Assembly: GCF_014306135.1 (NCBI RefSeq)
Contig: NZ_JACRWD010000002.1
Location: forward strand, 1 to 64,000
Length of the DNA stretch: 64,000 nt
Reading direction: 5' to 3'
Source of the DNA: Paraclostridium hominis
Lineage (GTDB): Bacteria; Bacillota; Clostridia; Peptostreptococcales; Peptostreptococcaceae
Shown in pieces: positions 25,057-33,833 of this stretch. The stretch's first letter is position 1. Every line of letters begins with the position of its first letter. The notes beneath the pieces were generated by a model, which did not search any database, was not told the DNA's origin, and worked only from the letters and a program-made list of their open reading frames with translations. Made by a program: the position numbers and the translations under genes.

Positions 25057-26166
25057 TTATTTTGATAATTTTACAGTTTTATATCTCATTTTCCATTTAT
25101 CTACAGTGCTACTTTTACTTTGAGTAAGTTTTTTATGATTTATAAAATTTTCATTAAATAATAAATCAAGAATATGAAGTATATTTTTATCACAATTAAG
25201 TAAAGATTCACAGCAAGATTCACAATAACAAACAATGTTTTTGCAATTTGTTTCATAGCCTCTATTTTTCATTTGTTTTAAAGCTAAATTTTTGTTCGTT
25301 ACACCAACCATACCACCAGCACCACAACAAACTGTATTTTCTCTGTTATTTTCAAATTCAATTATATTTGCTCCTAATTGTCTTAATATACTCCTTACAC
25401 TTTCATGTATATTACTTTGATTTCTCACAGAGCAAGAATCATGTACTGCAAAATCTAAATTTTTATAATTGTTTTTTAATTCACTTGGTATCCCAAACTT
25501 TTCTATAACTTCATATATCGAAATTACTTTTATATCCTTACTATTTTTACTTATAGTATTGTAGCAATTAGGACAGGCAACTATAATTTCTTCAATACCT
25601 TCATCATGTATTTCTTTCTCTAAACTAGAATAGTATTTATTAAATTTTTCTATATCTCCCATAGCTATTGTAGGCTTTGAACAACACTTAAAAGTAATTC
25701 CAATATTTTCATAGTGTGTATTTAAATATTTATAAGTTTTTAAAACTATATCTTGGCTATAGCTACTTAAACTACATCCAGGTAAAAATACAACTTTGCT
25801 ATTTTTTAAGTTCTTACTTTTTGAAAATAATGGAGAAAAACTATTTATTTGATGAAATCTAACAACATTATAGCCTTTATCTTTAACTGATTTTTTCTCA
25901 TTTGAAATTACATCTTTTCTTATATCATAAAAGGTAGACTTTAAATCTATATCTTTTGGGCATTTTTGTGTACACAAATCACATAACATGCATGAATATG
26001 AAATTTCACTTAAATCAATTTTATCTTCTAGTATTTTTGACATTAATTCTTTTGGAGAATTACTAAATTCTTTCATCATAGGACAATTGTTAAAGCATAA
26101 TTTACAATCTATACACTTCTCCTTATCTTCCATAACTTTATTAATGATTTTTTTGCTTAATTTCAT
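25057..26166 (-). CDS. (Fe-S)-binding oxidoreductase, HdrD/GlpC type
   Basis: The 369-residue protein has two N-terminal 4Fe-4S motifs (CIDCKLCFNNCP near 18-29 and CMLCDLCTQKCP near 59-70). Two CCG-type cysteine-rich domains follow: the first with PGCSLS, KCCSKP and ACPNCYN, the second with HDSCS, VCCGAGGM and CESCCESLL. This architecture is shared by heterodisulfide reductase D, GlpC and lactate-utilisation proteins, which pass electrons between a flavoprotein and quinone or thiols. No flavin dehydrogenase gene is adjacent. Its neighbours are two TVP38 proteins and a lipid head-group transferase, an odd setting that suggests a membrane-lipid redox step (inference). Confidence 0.88.
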   Translation of the reverse strand: MKLSKKIINKVMEDKEKCIDCKLCFNNCPMMKEFSNSPKELMSKILEDKIDLSEISYSCMLCDLCTQKCPKDIDLKSTFYDIRKDVISNEKKSVKDKGYNVVRFHQINSFSPLFSKSKNLKNSKVVFLPGCSLSSYSQDIVLKTYKYLNTHYENIGITFKCCSKPTIAMGDIEKFNKYYSSLEKEIHDEGIEEIIVACPNCYNTISKNSKDIKVISIYEVIEKFGIPSELKNNYKNLDFAVHDSCSVRNQSNIHESVRSILRQLGANIIEFENNRENTVCCGAGGMVGVTNKNLALKQMKNRGYETNCKNIVCYCESCCESLLNCDKNILHILDLLFNENFINHKKLTQSKSSTVDKWKMRYKTVKLSK

Positions 26167-26252
26167 GCTATCACCACCTTAGTCTCAAACATATAAAACG
26201 GAATATCTCAAAATACTCATATTATAGTATCTTAAAATATTCCTTATTAAAA

Positions 26253-26948
26253 TCAATATTGTTTTAACTTCTTTTCATTGTATATTTTCTTTAAAACATA
26301 TATAAAAATACTTATTGCACTTAATATAAGTAATCCCATCATCATAAGCTTTGCACCACCTGTAAGCATACCACCTACATAAGAGTATATTATAGTCGCA
26401 GGCAATTGACCTATACCTGTTGCTATAAAAAATGATACAAAACTCATAGATGTTAACCCTGCTGCATAGCTTACTATATCAAATGATATAAAAGGAAGTA
26501 ATCTTGCTATTAAAATCGTATGTTTTCCATATTTTTCGAAAAACTCATCTATGCTATCAAGCGCAAATTTACTAGTAAGTTTTTCTACCGTATCTCTTCC
26601 TAAAAATCTAGCTATATAAAAACACAGTGCAGCTCCTGCCATAGCACTTGTCCATGAAAGTATAGCCCCTTTTACCCATCCAAATAACGCTGCATTTGCA
26701 AATGTAATTAAAAACGCAGGAAGTGGAGCTACAATAGATTGAAGTATCATGAGTATGAAAGATACTATAGGTGCCCAAACACCAAATGATAATATATATT
26801 TTTTTAAACTTTCTAAATCTAGCATACTTAAATAATATACCATCTGATTTATAAAATTATTAATTGGATTAACAAATAGATATACCCCTATTACTAGCGC
26901 TAAAATTCCTATTTTAATAATTATAGATTTTTTATTCATTTTTTTCAC
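26253..26948 (-). CDS. TVP38/TMEM64 (DedA-like) membrane protein B
   Basis: A 231-residue paralogue of the second TVP38 protein in this cluster, with the same core (APLPAFLITFANAALFGWVKG and ARLLPFISFDIVSYAAGLTSM). It has about six hydrophobic segments, including half-inserted hairpins. It is the first gene of the TVP38 / Fe-S / TVP38 / CDP-alcohol transferase cluster, 86 bases before the Fe-S gene. Two homologues in one cluster suggest a heteromeric or two-substrate lipid transport role (inference). Confidence 0.87.
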   Translation of the reverse strand: MKKMNKKSIIIKIGILALVIGVYLFVNPINNFINQMVYYLSMLDLESLKKYILSFGVWAPIVSFILMILQSIVAPLPAFLITFANAALFGWVKGAILSWTSAMAGAALCFYIARFLGRDTVEKLTSKFALDSIDEFFEKYGKHTILIARLLPFISFDIVSYAAGLTSMSFVSFFIATGIGQLPATIIYSYVGGMLTGGAKLMMMGLLILSAISIFIYVLKKIYNEKKLKQY

Positions 26949-27383
26949 AACTTTATCCTCCCACCTTATTATAGGATCAAATTTATCCCCTATATATTAA
27001 TAAAAATCTATATAACATTTATCCCCTTTTATAAATTAAAGAATTCAATGATAAATTATATTACCTAAATAGATTTTAATACTCTAATTAAGTTGATAAT
27101 TGTCATATTACGCATTATACCTAGGATTATACCATATAAGTACTTTTGTTTATTATAGAAAAATCCTATATTAATTTATATTTGTATAGATATATACTAT
27201 AACCCATAATTTTGTTATAAATATAATAAAAGACTAGCAATACTGCTAGTCTTTTATACACTATAGAAACTTTGTTTTAATTCTTATTTATTTTATCAGT
27301 CATAATTTTATATCTTTTGTATTTTGTGAAATTTTATATTTGTAATTTCTTTTTATGCTTTCAGTTAAAAAGTTAAATTTTAA
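26949..27383. other. Non-coding region upstream of the TVP38 cluster
   Basis: It contains the purine-permease terminator and AT-rich sequence with two TATAAT boxes on the minus strand near 27110-27135 that may start the TVP38 cluster transcript. No gene is seen. Confidence 0.55.
27228..27255 (-). terminator. Terminator downstream of purine permease
   Basis: AAAAGACTAGCA and its perfect complement enclose a 4-base loop, with TTTT at the end. It lies about 130 bases after the permease stop codon, leaving a long 3' untranslated segment. Confidence 0.85.
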
Positions 27384-28676
27384 TTAAATTAAAAATTTAA
27401 GTAAGAAAACTAATCCTATTATAACTGTAGTTAAACTTATTTCTTTAACTTTTCCAGAAAATAATTTTAATACTATATAAGATATTACTCCAAATACTAT
27501 ACCATCTGCTATAGAATAAGATAGAGGCATCATTATTATAGTTAAAAATGCTGGTATAGCTTCTGTAAAATCTACTAATTCTATTTCTTTTATTGGTTCT
27601 ATCATAAATAATCCAACTAAAACTAATGCTGATGCTGTAACAGCTGGTGTTATAATAGAAAATATTGGTGCAAAGAATAATGCTAAAAAGAACATACATG
27701 CAGTAGATACAGCTGTAAGACCTGTTCTACCACCTTCAGCAACTCCTGATGCACTTTCAACAAAAGTACTTACAGTACTTGTTCCTAAACAAGCTCCGAT
27801 TGTAGTACCTACTGCATCTGCAAATAATGCTTTTTTAACGTTAGGAACTTTTCCATCTTCATCTAACATTTTAGCTTTTGTAGCAACTCCAACTAAAGTT
27901 CCTATAGTATCAAACATATCCATAAATAATAATGTAAATAAAACTATTAACATATCTATGCTAAATATATTATGCCATTCAAAATTAAATAAATTAGAAG
28001 ATATTGAAGGTGGCATACTAATAATTTTAGTAGGTAAATCTATAATTCCCATAGGTATTCCTATTATAGTAGTTATTATCATACCTATAAATAATGCACC
28101 TTTTACATTCTTCGTTAATAATATAGATGTTATTAATATTCCTATTATAGTTAATAATCCTGTTCCTGATGTTATATTTCCAAGTGCAACTATAGTTCCT
28201 CCACCATCTGGATGAACAATTACTCCAGCTCCTTCAAGCCCTATAAGTGATATTAAAAGTCCTATACCTACTGATATAGCTTTTTTAATATTGTTTGGAA
28301 TAGAGTCAACTATAGCTTCACGAACATTAAATATAGTTAATATTATAAATATTATACCTTCTAAAAATACTGCTGTTAGTGCAAACTGATATGAATATCC
28401 CATTCCAACAACTACTGTATATGCAAAAAATGCATTAAGCCCCATTCCTGGTGCTAGTGCAAATGGCAATTTTGCATATAGACCCATAATTAATGTTGCT
28501 ACAACTGCTGAAAAAGCAGTTGCTGTAAATACTGATCCTGAATCCATTCCTGCTGCAGATAATATACTAGGATTTACTATTAATATATATGCCATAGTCA
28601 TAAATGTAGTTATACCTGCCAAAATTTCAGTCTTTATTGTAGTGTTATTTTGTTTAAGTTTAAAATACTTCTCCAT
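27384..28676 (-). CDS. Guanine/hypoxanthine permease (AzgA/PbuG family)
   Basis: The 430-residue membrane protein has about 12-14 hydrophobic segments and the AzgA-type motifs GITTFMTMAYILIVNP, APGMGLNAFFAY, ALFADAVGTTIGACLGTST and SGVAEGGRTGLT. The family imports purine bases (guanine, hypoxanthine, adenine, xanthine) with protons. It is monocistronic. I found no purine riboswitch upstream; an AATATC-N7-GATATT inverted repeat near the promoter may be a protein site. Confidence 0.92.
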   Translation of the reverse strand: MEKYFKLKQNNTTIKTEILAGITTFMTMAYILIVNPSILSAAGMDSGSVFTATAFSAVVATLIMGLYAKLPFALAPGMGLNAFFAYTVVVGMGYSYQFALTAVFLEGIIFIILTIFNVREAIVDSIPNNIKKAISVGIGLLISLIGLEGAGVIVHPDGGGTIVALGNITSGTGLLTIIGILITSILLTKNVKGALFIGMIITTIIGIPMGIIDLPTKIISMPPSISSNLFNFEWHNIFSIDMLIVLFTLLFMDMFDTIGTLVGVATKAKMLDEDGKVPNVKKALFADAVGTTIGACLGTSTVSTFVESASGVAEGGRTGLTAVSTACMFFLALFFAPIFSIITPAVTASALVLVGLFMIEPIKEIELVDFTEAIPAFLTIIMMPLSYSIADGIVFGVISYIVLKLFSGKVKEISLTTVIIGLVFLLKFLI

Positions 28677-28725
28677 TTAAGTCATCACTCTTTCTGTCGA
28701 ATTTTGTTGTTTCACAGAATTATAT

Positions 28726-28744
28726 AATATCATATTTTGATATT
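28726..28744. promoter_or_regulatory. Inverted repeat in purine-permease promoter
   Basis: AATATC, seven bases, GATATT, next to a TATAAT box on the minus strand upstream of the permease gene. Regulator unknown. Confidence 0.4.
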
Positions 28745-28828
28745 TTGTACATACTTTTTCGAATATTTTTTTTAATTTAGGTTTTATTGTATGCATTTTT
28801 AATCATTATTATTTTTATATTAGATTGA

Positions 28829-28857
28829 TTGAAAATGTTTTTATATTATCTTATAAT
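28829..28857 (+). promoter_or_regulatory. Sigma-A promoter of ridA
   Basis: TTGAAA, 17 bases, TATAAT: near-consensus spacing and boxes, about 40 bases before the ridA start. Confidence 0.75.
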
Positions 28858-28902
28858 TAAAGTCTGAACATAAACTAATAATTTTATTCGGAGGTACTTA
28901 TT

Positions 28903-29247
28903 ATGGAAATAAAAAGATATGAAGGAACTGGAAGAATGAGTAGAGCTGTTGTTCATAACAATACTATATACTTATGCGGTCAAACTCACGGAGAAGGTGA
29001 CGTTAAAGAACAAACTAAAATGGTTTTACAAAAAGTTGAGGATTTATTAAATAAATATGGATCTGATAAAAATCATATTTTATCTGTTACTATATACTTA
29101 AGAGATATGAAAGATTTTGCTGATATGAACTCTGTTTGGGATGCTTGGGTAAATGAAGGTTTTGAACCTGCTAGAGCTTGTGTTGAAGCTAGATTAGCTA
29201 GAGAAGCTTTATTAGTTGAAATGTCAGTTACTGCTGCTGTTAAATAA
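28903..29247 (+). CDS. ridA: RidA family reactive-intermediate deaminase
   Basis: RidA hydrolyses reactive enamine/imine products of PLP enzymes such as threonine dehydratase. The C-terminal signature PARACVEARLA with the substrate-binding Arg and the trailing Glu (LVEM) are present, and the length of 114 residues is close to the usual 120-130. It is cytosolic, probably a trimer. Strong promoter and GGAGG site upstream; a terminator follows, so it is monocistronic. Confidence 0.9.
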   Translation: MEIKRYEGTGRMSRAVVHNNTIYLCGQTHGEGDVKEQTKMVLQKVEDLLNKYGSDKNHILSVTIYLRDMKDFADMNSVWDAWVNEGFEPARACVEARLAREALLVEMSVTAAVK

Positions 29248-29268
29248 ATTTTAATTAATAATATACTT

Positions 29269-29300
29269 AAGAACTACACTTTTTGGGGTAGTTCTTTTAT
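29269..29300 (+). terminator. Terminator of ridA
   Basis: AAGAACTAC pairs with GTAGTTCTT around a 10-base loop, followed by TTATTTTTT. Confidence 0.88.
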
Positions 29301-29381
29301 TTTTTATAATCCCCAGATAATTTCACATGTATTTATATATAATTATAAGTAGAGATATATTTTTTATTAGATAGAAATTTT

Positions 29382-29450
29382 ATGAAAATATTTATCAGTG
29401 GCGATATCAAAAGAACTTAGGGCATTGTTAAGGCTAATGAAATTAATATA
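29382..29450 (+). pseudogene. Possible remnant of a DppA-like (M55) D-aminopeptidase gene
   Basis: Translation from the ATG gives MKIFISGDIKRT, a stop, then GIVKANEINI. M55 peptidases begin with the pattern MKI[YF]IS.D.EG..G[IV]....E, so the fragment looks like their first 25 residues with a stop codon in the metal-binding region. The rest of the gene is gone. The stretch is short, so the call is tentative. Confidence 0.35.
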
Positions 29451-29536
29451 AACTCACAATTTAGCATGTATCATAATTAAACTTCCAAATAACTCTAATT
29501 TTGAAGTTCTCAGAATGATTTTATTTTTAGTTTAAT

Positions 29537-29568
29537 AAAAAATGAGCTATTTAAATAGCCCATTTTTT
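29537..29568 (-). terminator. Terminator of the GntR/ABC operon
   Basis: AAAAATGAGCTATTTAAATAGCCCATTTTTT folds into one hairpin with a near-palindromic centre; T-runs occur on both sides. Confidence 0.82.
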
Positions 29569-30816
29569 CTATAATTCATCTTTTGTTAATATATGATTAA
29601 TTGGATAGTCTAAGCTATCATTTATATATTCACCTTTATAAAGAATTTGTCCTGTTTTTTCATCTAATACTACTATGTCATTTTTCATTCTTTCATCTTT
29701 TGAATATTTTCCATTTGAGTCTTTCCAACTATTTATACACATATATATTTTATTATTTAAAACTCTAAAAGCTACGACATCATAATTACCATCAACATTA
29801 CCAGTTTTATAATCTTTATCTACATAATCTATTTTATCATTTTTCAAATCAATTTTCGAAAGTTTAATATTAATATTTTCTTCTTCACCATTATTATGTT
29901 GTAATAAATATAATATATCTCCTTCTACATCAGAACTTATTGTTATATTTCCACCTAATAATGATGTTGAACTATCTTTTATTACTGGCTCTTTTATAGT
30001 ATTAAATTTATTATTATTTATATCATAATATACTAAATAATAATCTACCTTACTCTTATCTTTTAAATTTGCTTGTTCTACAAGAGTATAGATTTTATTG
30101 TTTTTATTAAAACCTTCAGTTAAGTTTAAAATAGCTTTATAACCTTCTTTTTCAAAAGCTTTATAGGTATTATTTTTCTTAACTTCTTGATTATTTAAAT
30201 TAAAAGTGTATAAATTTAAAGAACTATCTCCAATACTAGTTAATTCCCCTTTATGATTATAATCTATACCGTCTACTATTGAGTTTAATATATATACTTT
30301 ATCATTTTTTATACCTACTACAAATTTATGTTCAATATTTTTATCTTCTTTTATTTTTTCTGGTAATGTAAAATACCACTCATTTATTTCACCAGTTTTT
30401 AAATCTTTATTATGGATAGTAAACTCTTGAACAAATTCACCATTTTCATTGTATGTTGTAGAAAAACTTTCTACATATCCTACATTTTCATTTGACTTAT
30501 ATATTGTATTTCCCTCTGGATAAGAATTTTTAAACAAATCTGGATTAGAAATTATAATCTTATTGTATTCTCCTCTAAACTTTTCATTATTTTTATATTT
30601 ATTAACTTTAAATCCATCTTTAGATACAATTGATTGTATACTTTTGTACAAATCAGTTTTTTGACTTTGCAAAAATACAACATCTCCTAAATTTTCTTTA
30701 CTTCCTTGAATATCTACTAAATCATAACTTGGTTCATTGATAACGCCACCTACTCCTATACCTATAAGAGAGGCTAAAGTTATTATTAAAACCGATATTG
30801 ATAATTTCTTGTTCAT
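29569..30816 (-). CDS. Exported protein of unknown function, last gene of the ABC operon
   Basis: The 415-residue protein has an N-terminal membrane anchor or signal (about 5-25) and a long outer region rich in short beta strands, Asn, Lys and Asp. Repeating turns such as KIYTLVEQAN, YDINNNKF and KIYMCINSWKD suggest a beta-propeller-like fold. No catalytic motif is visible. It follows the ABC permease by 13 bases. In Bacillus ytr-type operons accessory outer proteins accompany the transporter, so a substrate-sensing or binding role is possible (inference). Confidence 0.7.
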   Translation of the reverse strand: MNKKLSISVLIITLASLIGIGVGGVINEPSYDLVDIQGSKENLGDVVFLQSQKTDLYKSIQSIVSKDGFKVNKYKNNEKFRGEYNKIIISNPDLFKNSYPEGNTIYKSNENVGYVESFSTTYNENGEFVQEFTIHNKDLKTGEINEWYFTLPEKIKEDKNIEHKFVVGIKNDKVYILNSIVDGIDYNHKGELTSIGDSSLNLYTFNLNNQEVKKNNTYKAFEKEGYKAILNLTEGFNKNNKIYTLVEQANLKDKSKVDYYLVYYDINNNKFNTIKEPVIKDSSTSLLGGNITISSDVEGDILYLLQHNNGEEENINIKLSKIDLKNDKIDYVDKDYKTGNVDGNYDVVAFRVLNNKIYMCINSWKDSNGKYSKDERMKNDIVVLDEKTGQILYKGEYINDSLDYPINHILTKDEL

Positions 30817-30829
30817 ACATAAACCTCCC

Positions 30830-31654
30830 TTAAATTGAAATCTTCTTATTCATAATATAATATGATAAAAGCAAAGATATCATAAATAAAAATATATAAT
30901 ACCCTATATGAACAGTTAGTAAATTAAGTAACAATAATCTACTAAATTTAAATAAGTATAAATATCCAAATATAGATAATGCTATATATAAAATCCCTAA
31001 TATTACCCCTACTTTTTTAACGCTTCTTTCTATTAAAACAGCTGTAAATATAACTACAACAGCTAATATAACCCCAATTATATCTACCATTAAGAATTCC
31101 ACAATATTTGGTGATACTATATTAGGTATTCTTACACTGTGCATCATATTTTTAAATATATTTAAAAATATTGGAGACTGTATTCCAGCTAAGTTCTTAA
31201 CTATAGTTAAATTTATATACCAAAATACAAACTGCGATACTATAGTTCCATATATCATAACAACTATAGTTATTAGTTTAGATAAATATATATTAAATCT
31301 TGACTGAGGTAAGCATAATAAGGTATATATTGTTTTACTTCTTGAATAATAATCTCTATACCATATTATAAGAGCATATAATAAACACATTAGCACTGCT
31401 ATTCCAAGTGCAATAGTTCCATATATATATATATCTTCCACAGTAAATGTATTTACAAATTCATACCCTGTATTAGTTTTTAATATACTTATATTCATTG
31501 GAAGTTTATTATCCATACTAATTTCTTTCACAGAATTTTTTATACTAATTGCTAATCCGGCTAAGTTTCCTAGAAATAGCATACCTATCAATGCAAAATA
31601 TAGTTTATATATCCTTTTAAATTCTATATTGTATAAACTTAATATTTTATTCAT
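30830..31654 (-). CDS. ABC transporter permease (YtrC/ABC-2 type)
   Basis: A 274-residue integral membrane protein with about six hydrophobic segments and a large loop after the first. The start overlaps the end of the ATPase gene by eight bases, supporting co-translation. It lacks conserved importer motifs, and the layout (GntR, ATPase, permease) matches YtrA-type operons of Firmicutes that answer to envelope antibiotics. Confidence 0.75.
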   Translation of the reverse strand: MNKILSLYNIEFKRIYKLYFALIGMLFLGNLAGLAISIKNSVKEISMDNKLPMNISILKTNTGYEFVNTFTVEDIYIYGTIALGIAVLMCLLYALIIWYRDYYSRSKTIYTLLCLPQSRFNIYLSKLITIVVMIYGTIVSQFVFWYINLTIVKNLAGIQSPIFLNIFKNMMHSVRIPNIVSPNIVEFLMVDIIGVILAVVVIFTAVLIERSVKKVGVILGILYIALSIFGYLYLFKFSRLLLLNLLTVHIGYYIFLFMISLLLSYYIMNKKISI

Positions 31655-32339
31655 TCTTATACACCTCCCTCATCTTATCAATTATAGATTTCCCTTCTTC
31701 TTCACGAGTTTTTTCTGCATTAAATATTAAAGATAACTTTCCTTCATCTATTAAAATAACATCATCTGCTATCATCTCTATTTCTGCTATTTCATGAGTT
31801 GTTATTATTATACTTTGTTCATCTGTTATATACTTTGTAATTACACTTAAGAAGTCTTCTCTTTTAAATATGTCTATCCCTGAAAATGGCTCATCAAGTA
31901 TTGTGTATTTTGCATTTTGAGCAAAACCTAATATTATTTTAACTCTAGCTATATTACCTTTTGAAAGATTAGCTATTTTTCTATCATCTGTTAGTTCAAA
32001 TAATTCAAGCATTTCATAAGCTTTTTTCTCATCCCAGTTTTTATAAAACTCTTTCATAAATTCAAAGCTTTCTTTTATAGTTAATTGTGCAAAATAATTG
32101 TCTACATCTGGAACAAAAGCTATTTTATTATAAGTTTTATAATTTAATTTTTCACCATCTATAAGTATCTCGCCACTATCTAATTTTATAAGTCCACATA
32201 TAGCTTTTAAAATAGTTGACTTTCCAACCCCATTTATACCTAATATACAAGTTATCTTACCTTCATGTATTTCAAAAGATATATCATCTAATGCCTTAAC
32301 TTTTTTGTATCTCTTTTTAGCATTTTTAACTTCTATCAC
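31647..32339 (-). CDS. ABC transporter ATP-binding protein
   Basis: The 230-residue ATPase has Walker A GINGVGKST (about 34-42), Q-loop region, signature LSKGNIARV (in place of LSGGQ), Walker B YTILDEPFSGID and the switch His in TTHEIAE. It powers the adjacent permease. The LSKGN variant is common in exporters of the YtrB/BcrA class. Confidence 0.92.
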   Translation of the reverse strand: MIEVKNAKKRYKKVKALDDISFEIHEGKITCILGINGVGKSTILKAICGLIKLDSGEILIDGEKLNYKTYNKIAFVPDVDNYFAQLTIKESFEFMKEFYKNWDEKKAYEMLELFELTDDRKIANLSKGNIARVKIILGFAQNAKYTILDEPFSGIDIFKREDFLSVITKYITDEQSIIITTHEIAEIEMIADDVILIDEGKLSLIFNAEKTREEEGKSIIDKMREVYKNE

Positions 32340-32350
32340 AACCCCACCTC

Positions 32351-32707
32351 CTAATATCTATCGTTTATTATTTTTATAAGTTCTTCTTTATTTACATTTA
32401 TAGCTTTCATATTCTCTATAAAAACATTCATAGACTCATTTATCAAATCTTCTTTTATTCTAGTTATAAGTTCATTATCTGTAGTTATATTACTTTGGTA
32501 GTTTCTTTGAGTTGTAATTATCCCCATATCTTCCATCTCCTTATATGCTTTTTGAACAGTATTTGGGTTTACCTTAATATTTACTGCCATCTCCCTTCTA
32601 GATGGTATAGGGTCTCCAGGCTGTAAATCTCCCCTTACAATTTGCTGTTTTATGTATCTTATAATTTGTATATACACTGGTTCTTTGTCATTTGGAATAA
32701 AGTTCAT
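32351..32707 (-). CDS. GntR-family transcriptional regulator, YtrA type
   Basis: The 118-residue protein has the GntR winged helix (PVYIQIIRYIKQQIVRGDL, PSRREMAVNIKVNPNTVQKAYKEME) and only a short C-terminal helical dimerisation tail, which defines the YtrA subfamily. These repress the ABC operon they head. It is first in the operon, and its promoter lies on a perfect palindrome that is the likely autoregulatory operator. Confidence 0.92.
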   Translation of the reverse strand: MNFIPNDKEPVYIQIIRYIKQQIVRGDLQPGDPIPSRREMAVNIKVNPNTVQKAYKEMEDMGIITTQRNYQSNITTDNELITRIKEDLINESMNVFIENMKAINVNKEELIKIINDRY

Positions 32708-32727
32708 ATCCTCACCTCCGTATTACT

Positions 32728-32787
32728 GTACTATATCAGTAGTACACTTCATAAGTGTATTATATATATAATACACTTATAGTTCAA
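32728..32787 (-). promoter_or_regulatory. GntR operon promoter with two palindromic operators
   Basis: On the minus strand TTGAAC (32787-32782), 17 bases and TATAAT (32764-32759). A 26-base perfect palindrome with arms AAGTGTATTATAT covers the -10 and most of the spacer (32753-32778). A second palindrome, GTACTA-N6-TAGTAC (32728-32745), lies just downstream near the transcript start. Confidence 0.75.
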
Positions 32788-32817
32788 GTATTTTTTATAA
32801 TTTATTAAAATAAATAA

Positions 32818-32851
32818 AAAATGGATGACTCTATTTTGAGTCATCCATTTT
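32818..32851 (-). terminator. Terminator of asrABC operon
   Basis: AAATGGATGACTC pairs with GAGTCATCCATTT around a 6-base loop, with A/T runs on both sides. Confidence 0.88.
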
Positions 32852-33821
32852 ATTTATATCTTATTCCGCTCCAATACACATTTTCATTAACTTGTGCTAT
32901 ATCCGGCAATTCTACACCTTCTAATACCCATTTTTTAAATTCCATAAAACCTGTTCTATCAATAATATAACCTACATGTTCTTTTCCTGTTGGAGCATTT
33001 TTATCTATATACGCCTCAACATATTTATAAGTATTTTTTATAATCTTAACTATACTTTCTTCATCTGCCCAAACTATAAAATCTTCTCCAAGTCTTGGGT
33101 TTTTCTTTCCTGTTCTCCCCATTATAGATAGTCTGAAATATTTTTTTTCATCTCTAGTCCATGCATTTGTTGGGCAGTTTAGTACACACTCTCCACATCC
33201 TATACATTTTTTATGATCTCTAACTGGTCTATAGTTTTGCGCACTTAAGGCTTCTATTGAAAGTTGTTTGCACTTTTTAACACATGCCCCACAATATACA
33301 CATCTTTCTTTTTCAAACTTAGGTAATGCCATACCTATTATTCCAAAATCATGCATTCTAGCTTTAATACAATCATTTGGACACCCTGTTAATGCTACTT
33401 TAAAGTGAAAATCATTTGGATAAATTTCTTTTTCAATTCTCTTTGCAAATTCTGTAGTGTTGTATTGAGCTTTAGGACAGACTTTATTTCCAATGCATGA
33501 AGCTATATTTCTAGTACCTGCAGCTGGATATCCTTTATCTTTTTCATATTGATTTATATTCATTTTTTCTATAACTGGTTGTATTATCTTATTAACTTCA
33601 TCCATTTTTTCCATAGGAATCCCCAATATTTCAAACCCTTGTCTTGTTGTCATGTGAATTTGCCCATTTCCATATTCATTTGCTATTTTAGAAATTATCA
33701 TAAGACTTTCTGGATCTACACATCCACCAGGGATTCTTACTCTAAGAGCTGTTTCATATTTATTCTTAGTTATTCTATATGCATTTTTCATTACTTTCTT
33801 AGTATTTAAATCTCTTATCAT
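32850..33821 (-). CDS. asrC: Anaerobic sulfite reductase subunit C
   Basis: AsrC is the sirohaem-bearing catalytic subunit that reduces sulfite to sulfide. The 323 residues include the nitrite/sulfite reductase ferredoxin-like half, the sirohaem/4Fe-4S ligand motifs CIGNKVCPKAQ and GCPNDC, and an inserted two-cluster ferredoxin domain (CVYCGACVKKC and CIGCGECVLNC). It follows asrB by 12 bases and ends the operon. Confidence 0.95.
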   Translation of the reverse strand: MIRDLNTKKVMKNAYRITKNKYETALRVRIPGGCVDPESLMIISKIANEYGNGQIHMTTRQGFEILGIPMEKMDEVNKIIQPVIEKMNINQYEKDKGYPAAGTRNIASCIGNKVCPKAQYNTTEFAKRIEKEIYPNDFHFKVALTGCPNDCIKARMHDFGIIGMALPKFEKERCVYCGACVKKCKQLSIEALSAQNYRPVRDHKKCIGCGECVLNCPTNAWTRDEKKYFRLSIMGRTGKKNPRLGEDFIVWADEESIVKIIKNTYKYVEAYIDKNAPTGKEHVGYIIDRTGFMEFKKWVLEGVELPDIAQVNENVYWSGIRYK

Positions 33822-33833
33822 AATCTTACCCTC

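Larger units (their letters stand above)
29248..29568. other. Non-coding region with a gene remnant
   Basis: It holds the ridA terminator, a degraded start of an M55 D-aminopeptidase-like gene and the terminator of the minus-strand gene that follows. Nothing else is evident. Confidence 0.55.

Noticed and set aside
27445..27699. 84-codon minus-strand ORF inside the purine permease gene
   Set aside because: It is a shifted-frame shadow of a well-supported permease.
28677..28902. Possible purine riboswitch before the guanine/hypoxanthine permease
   Set aside because: The conserved three-way-junction sequences of the purine aptamer were not found.
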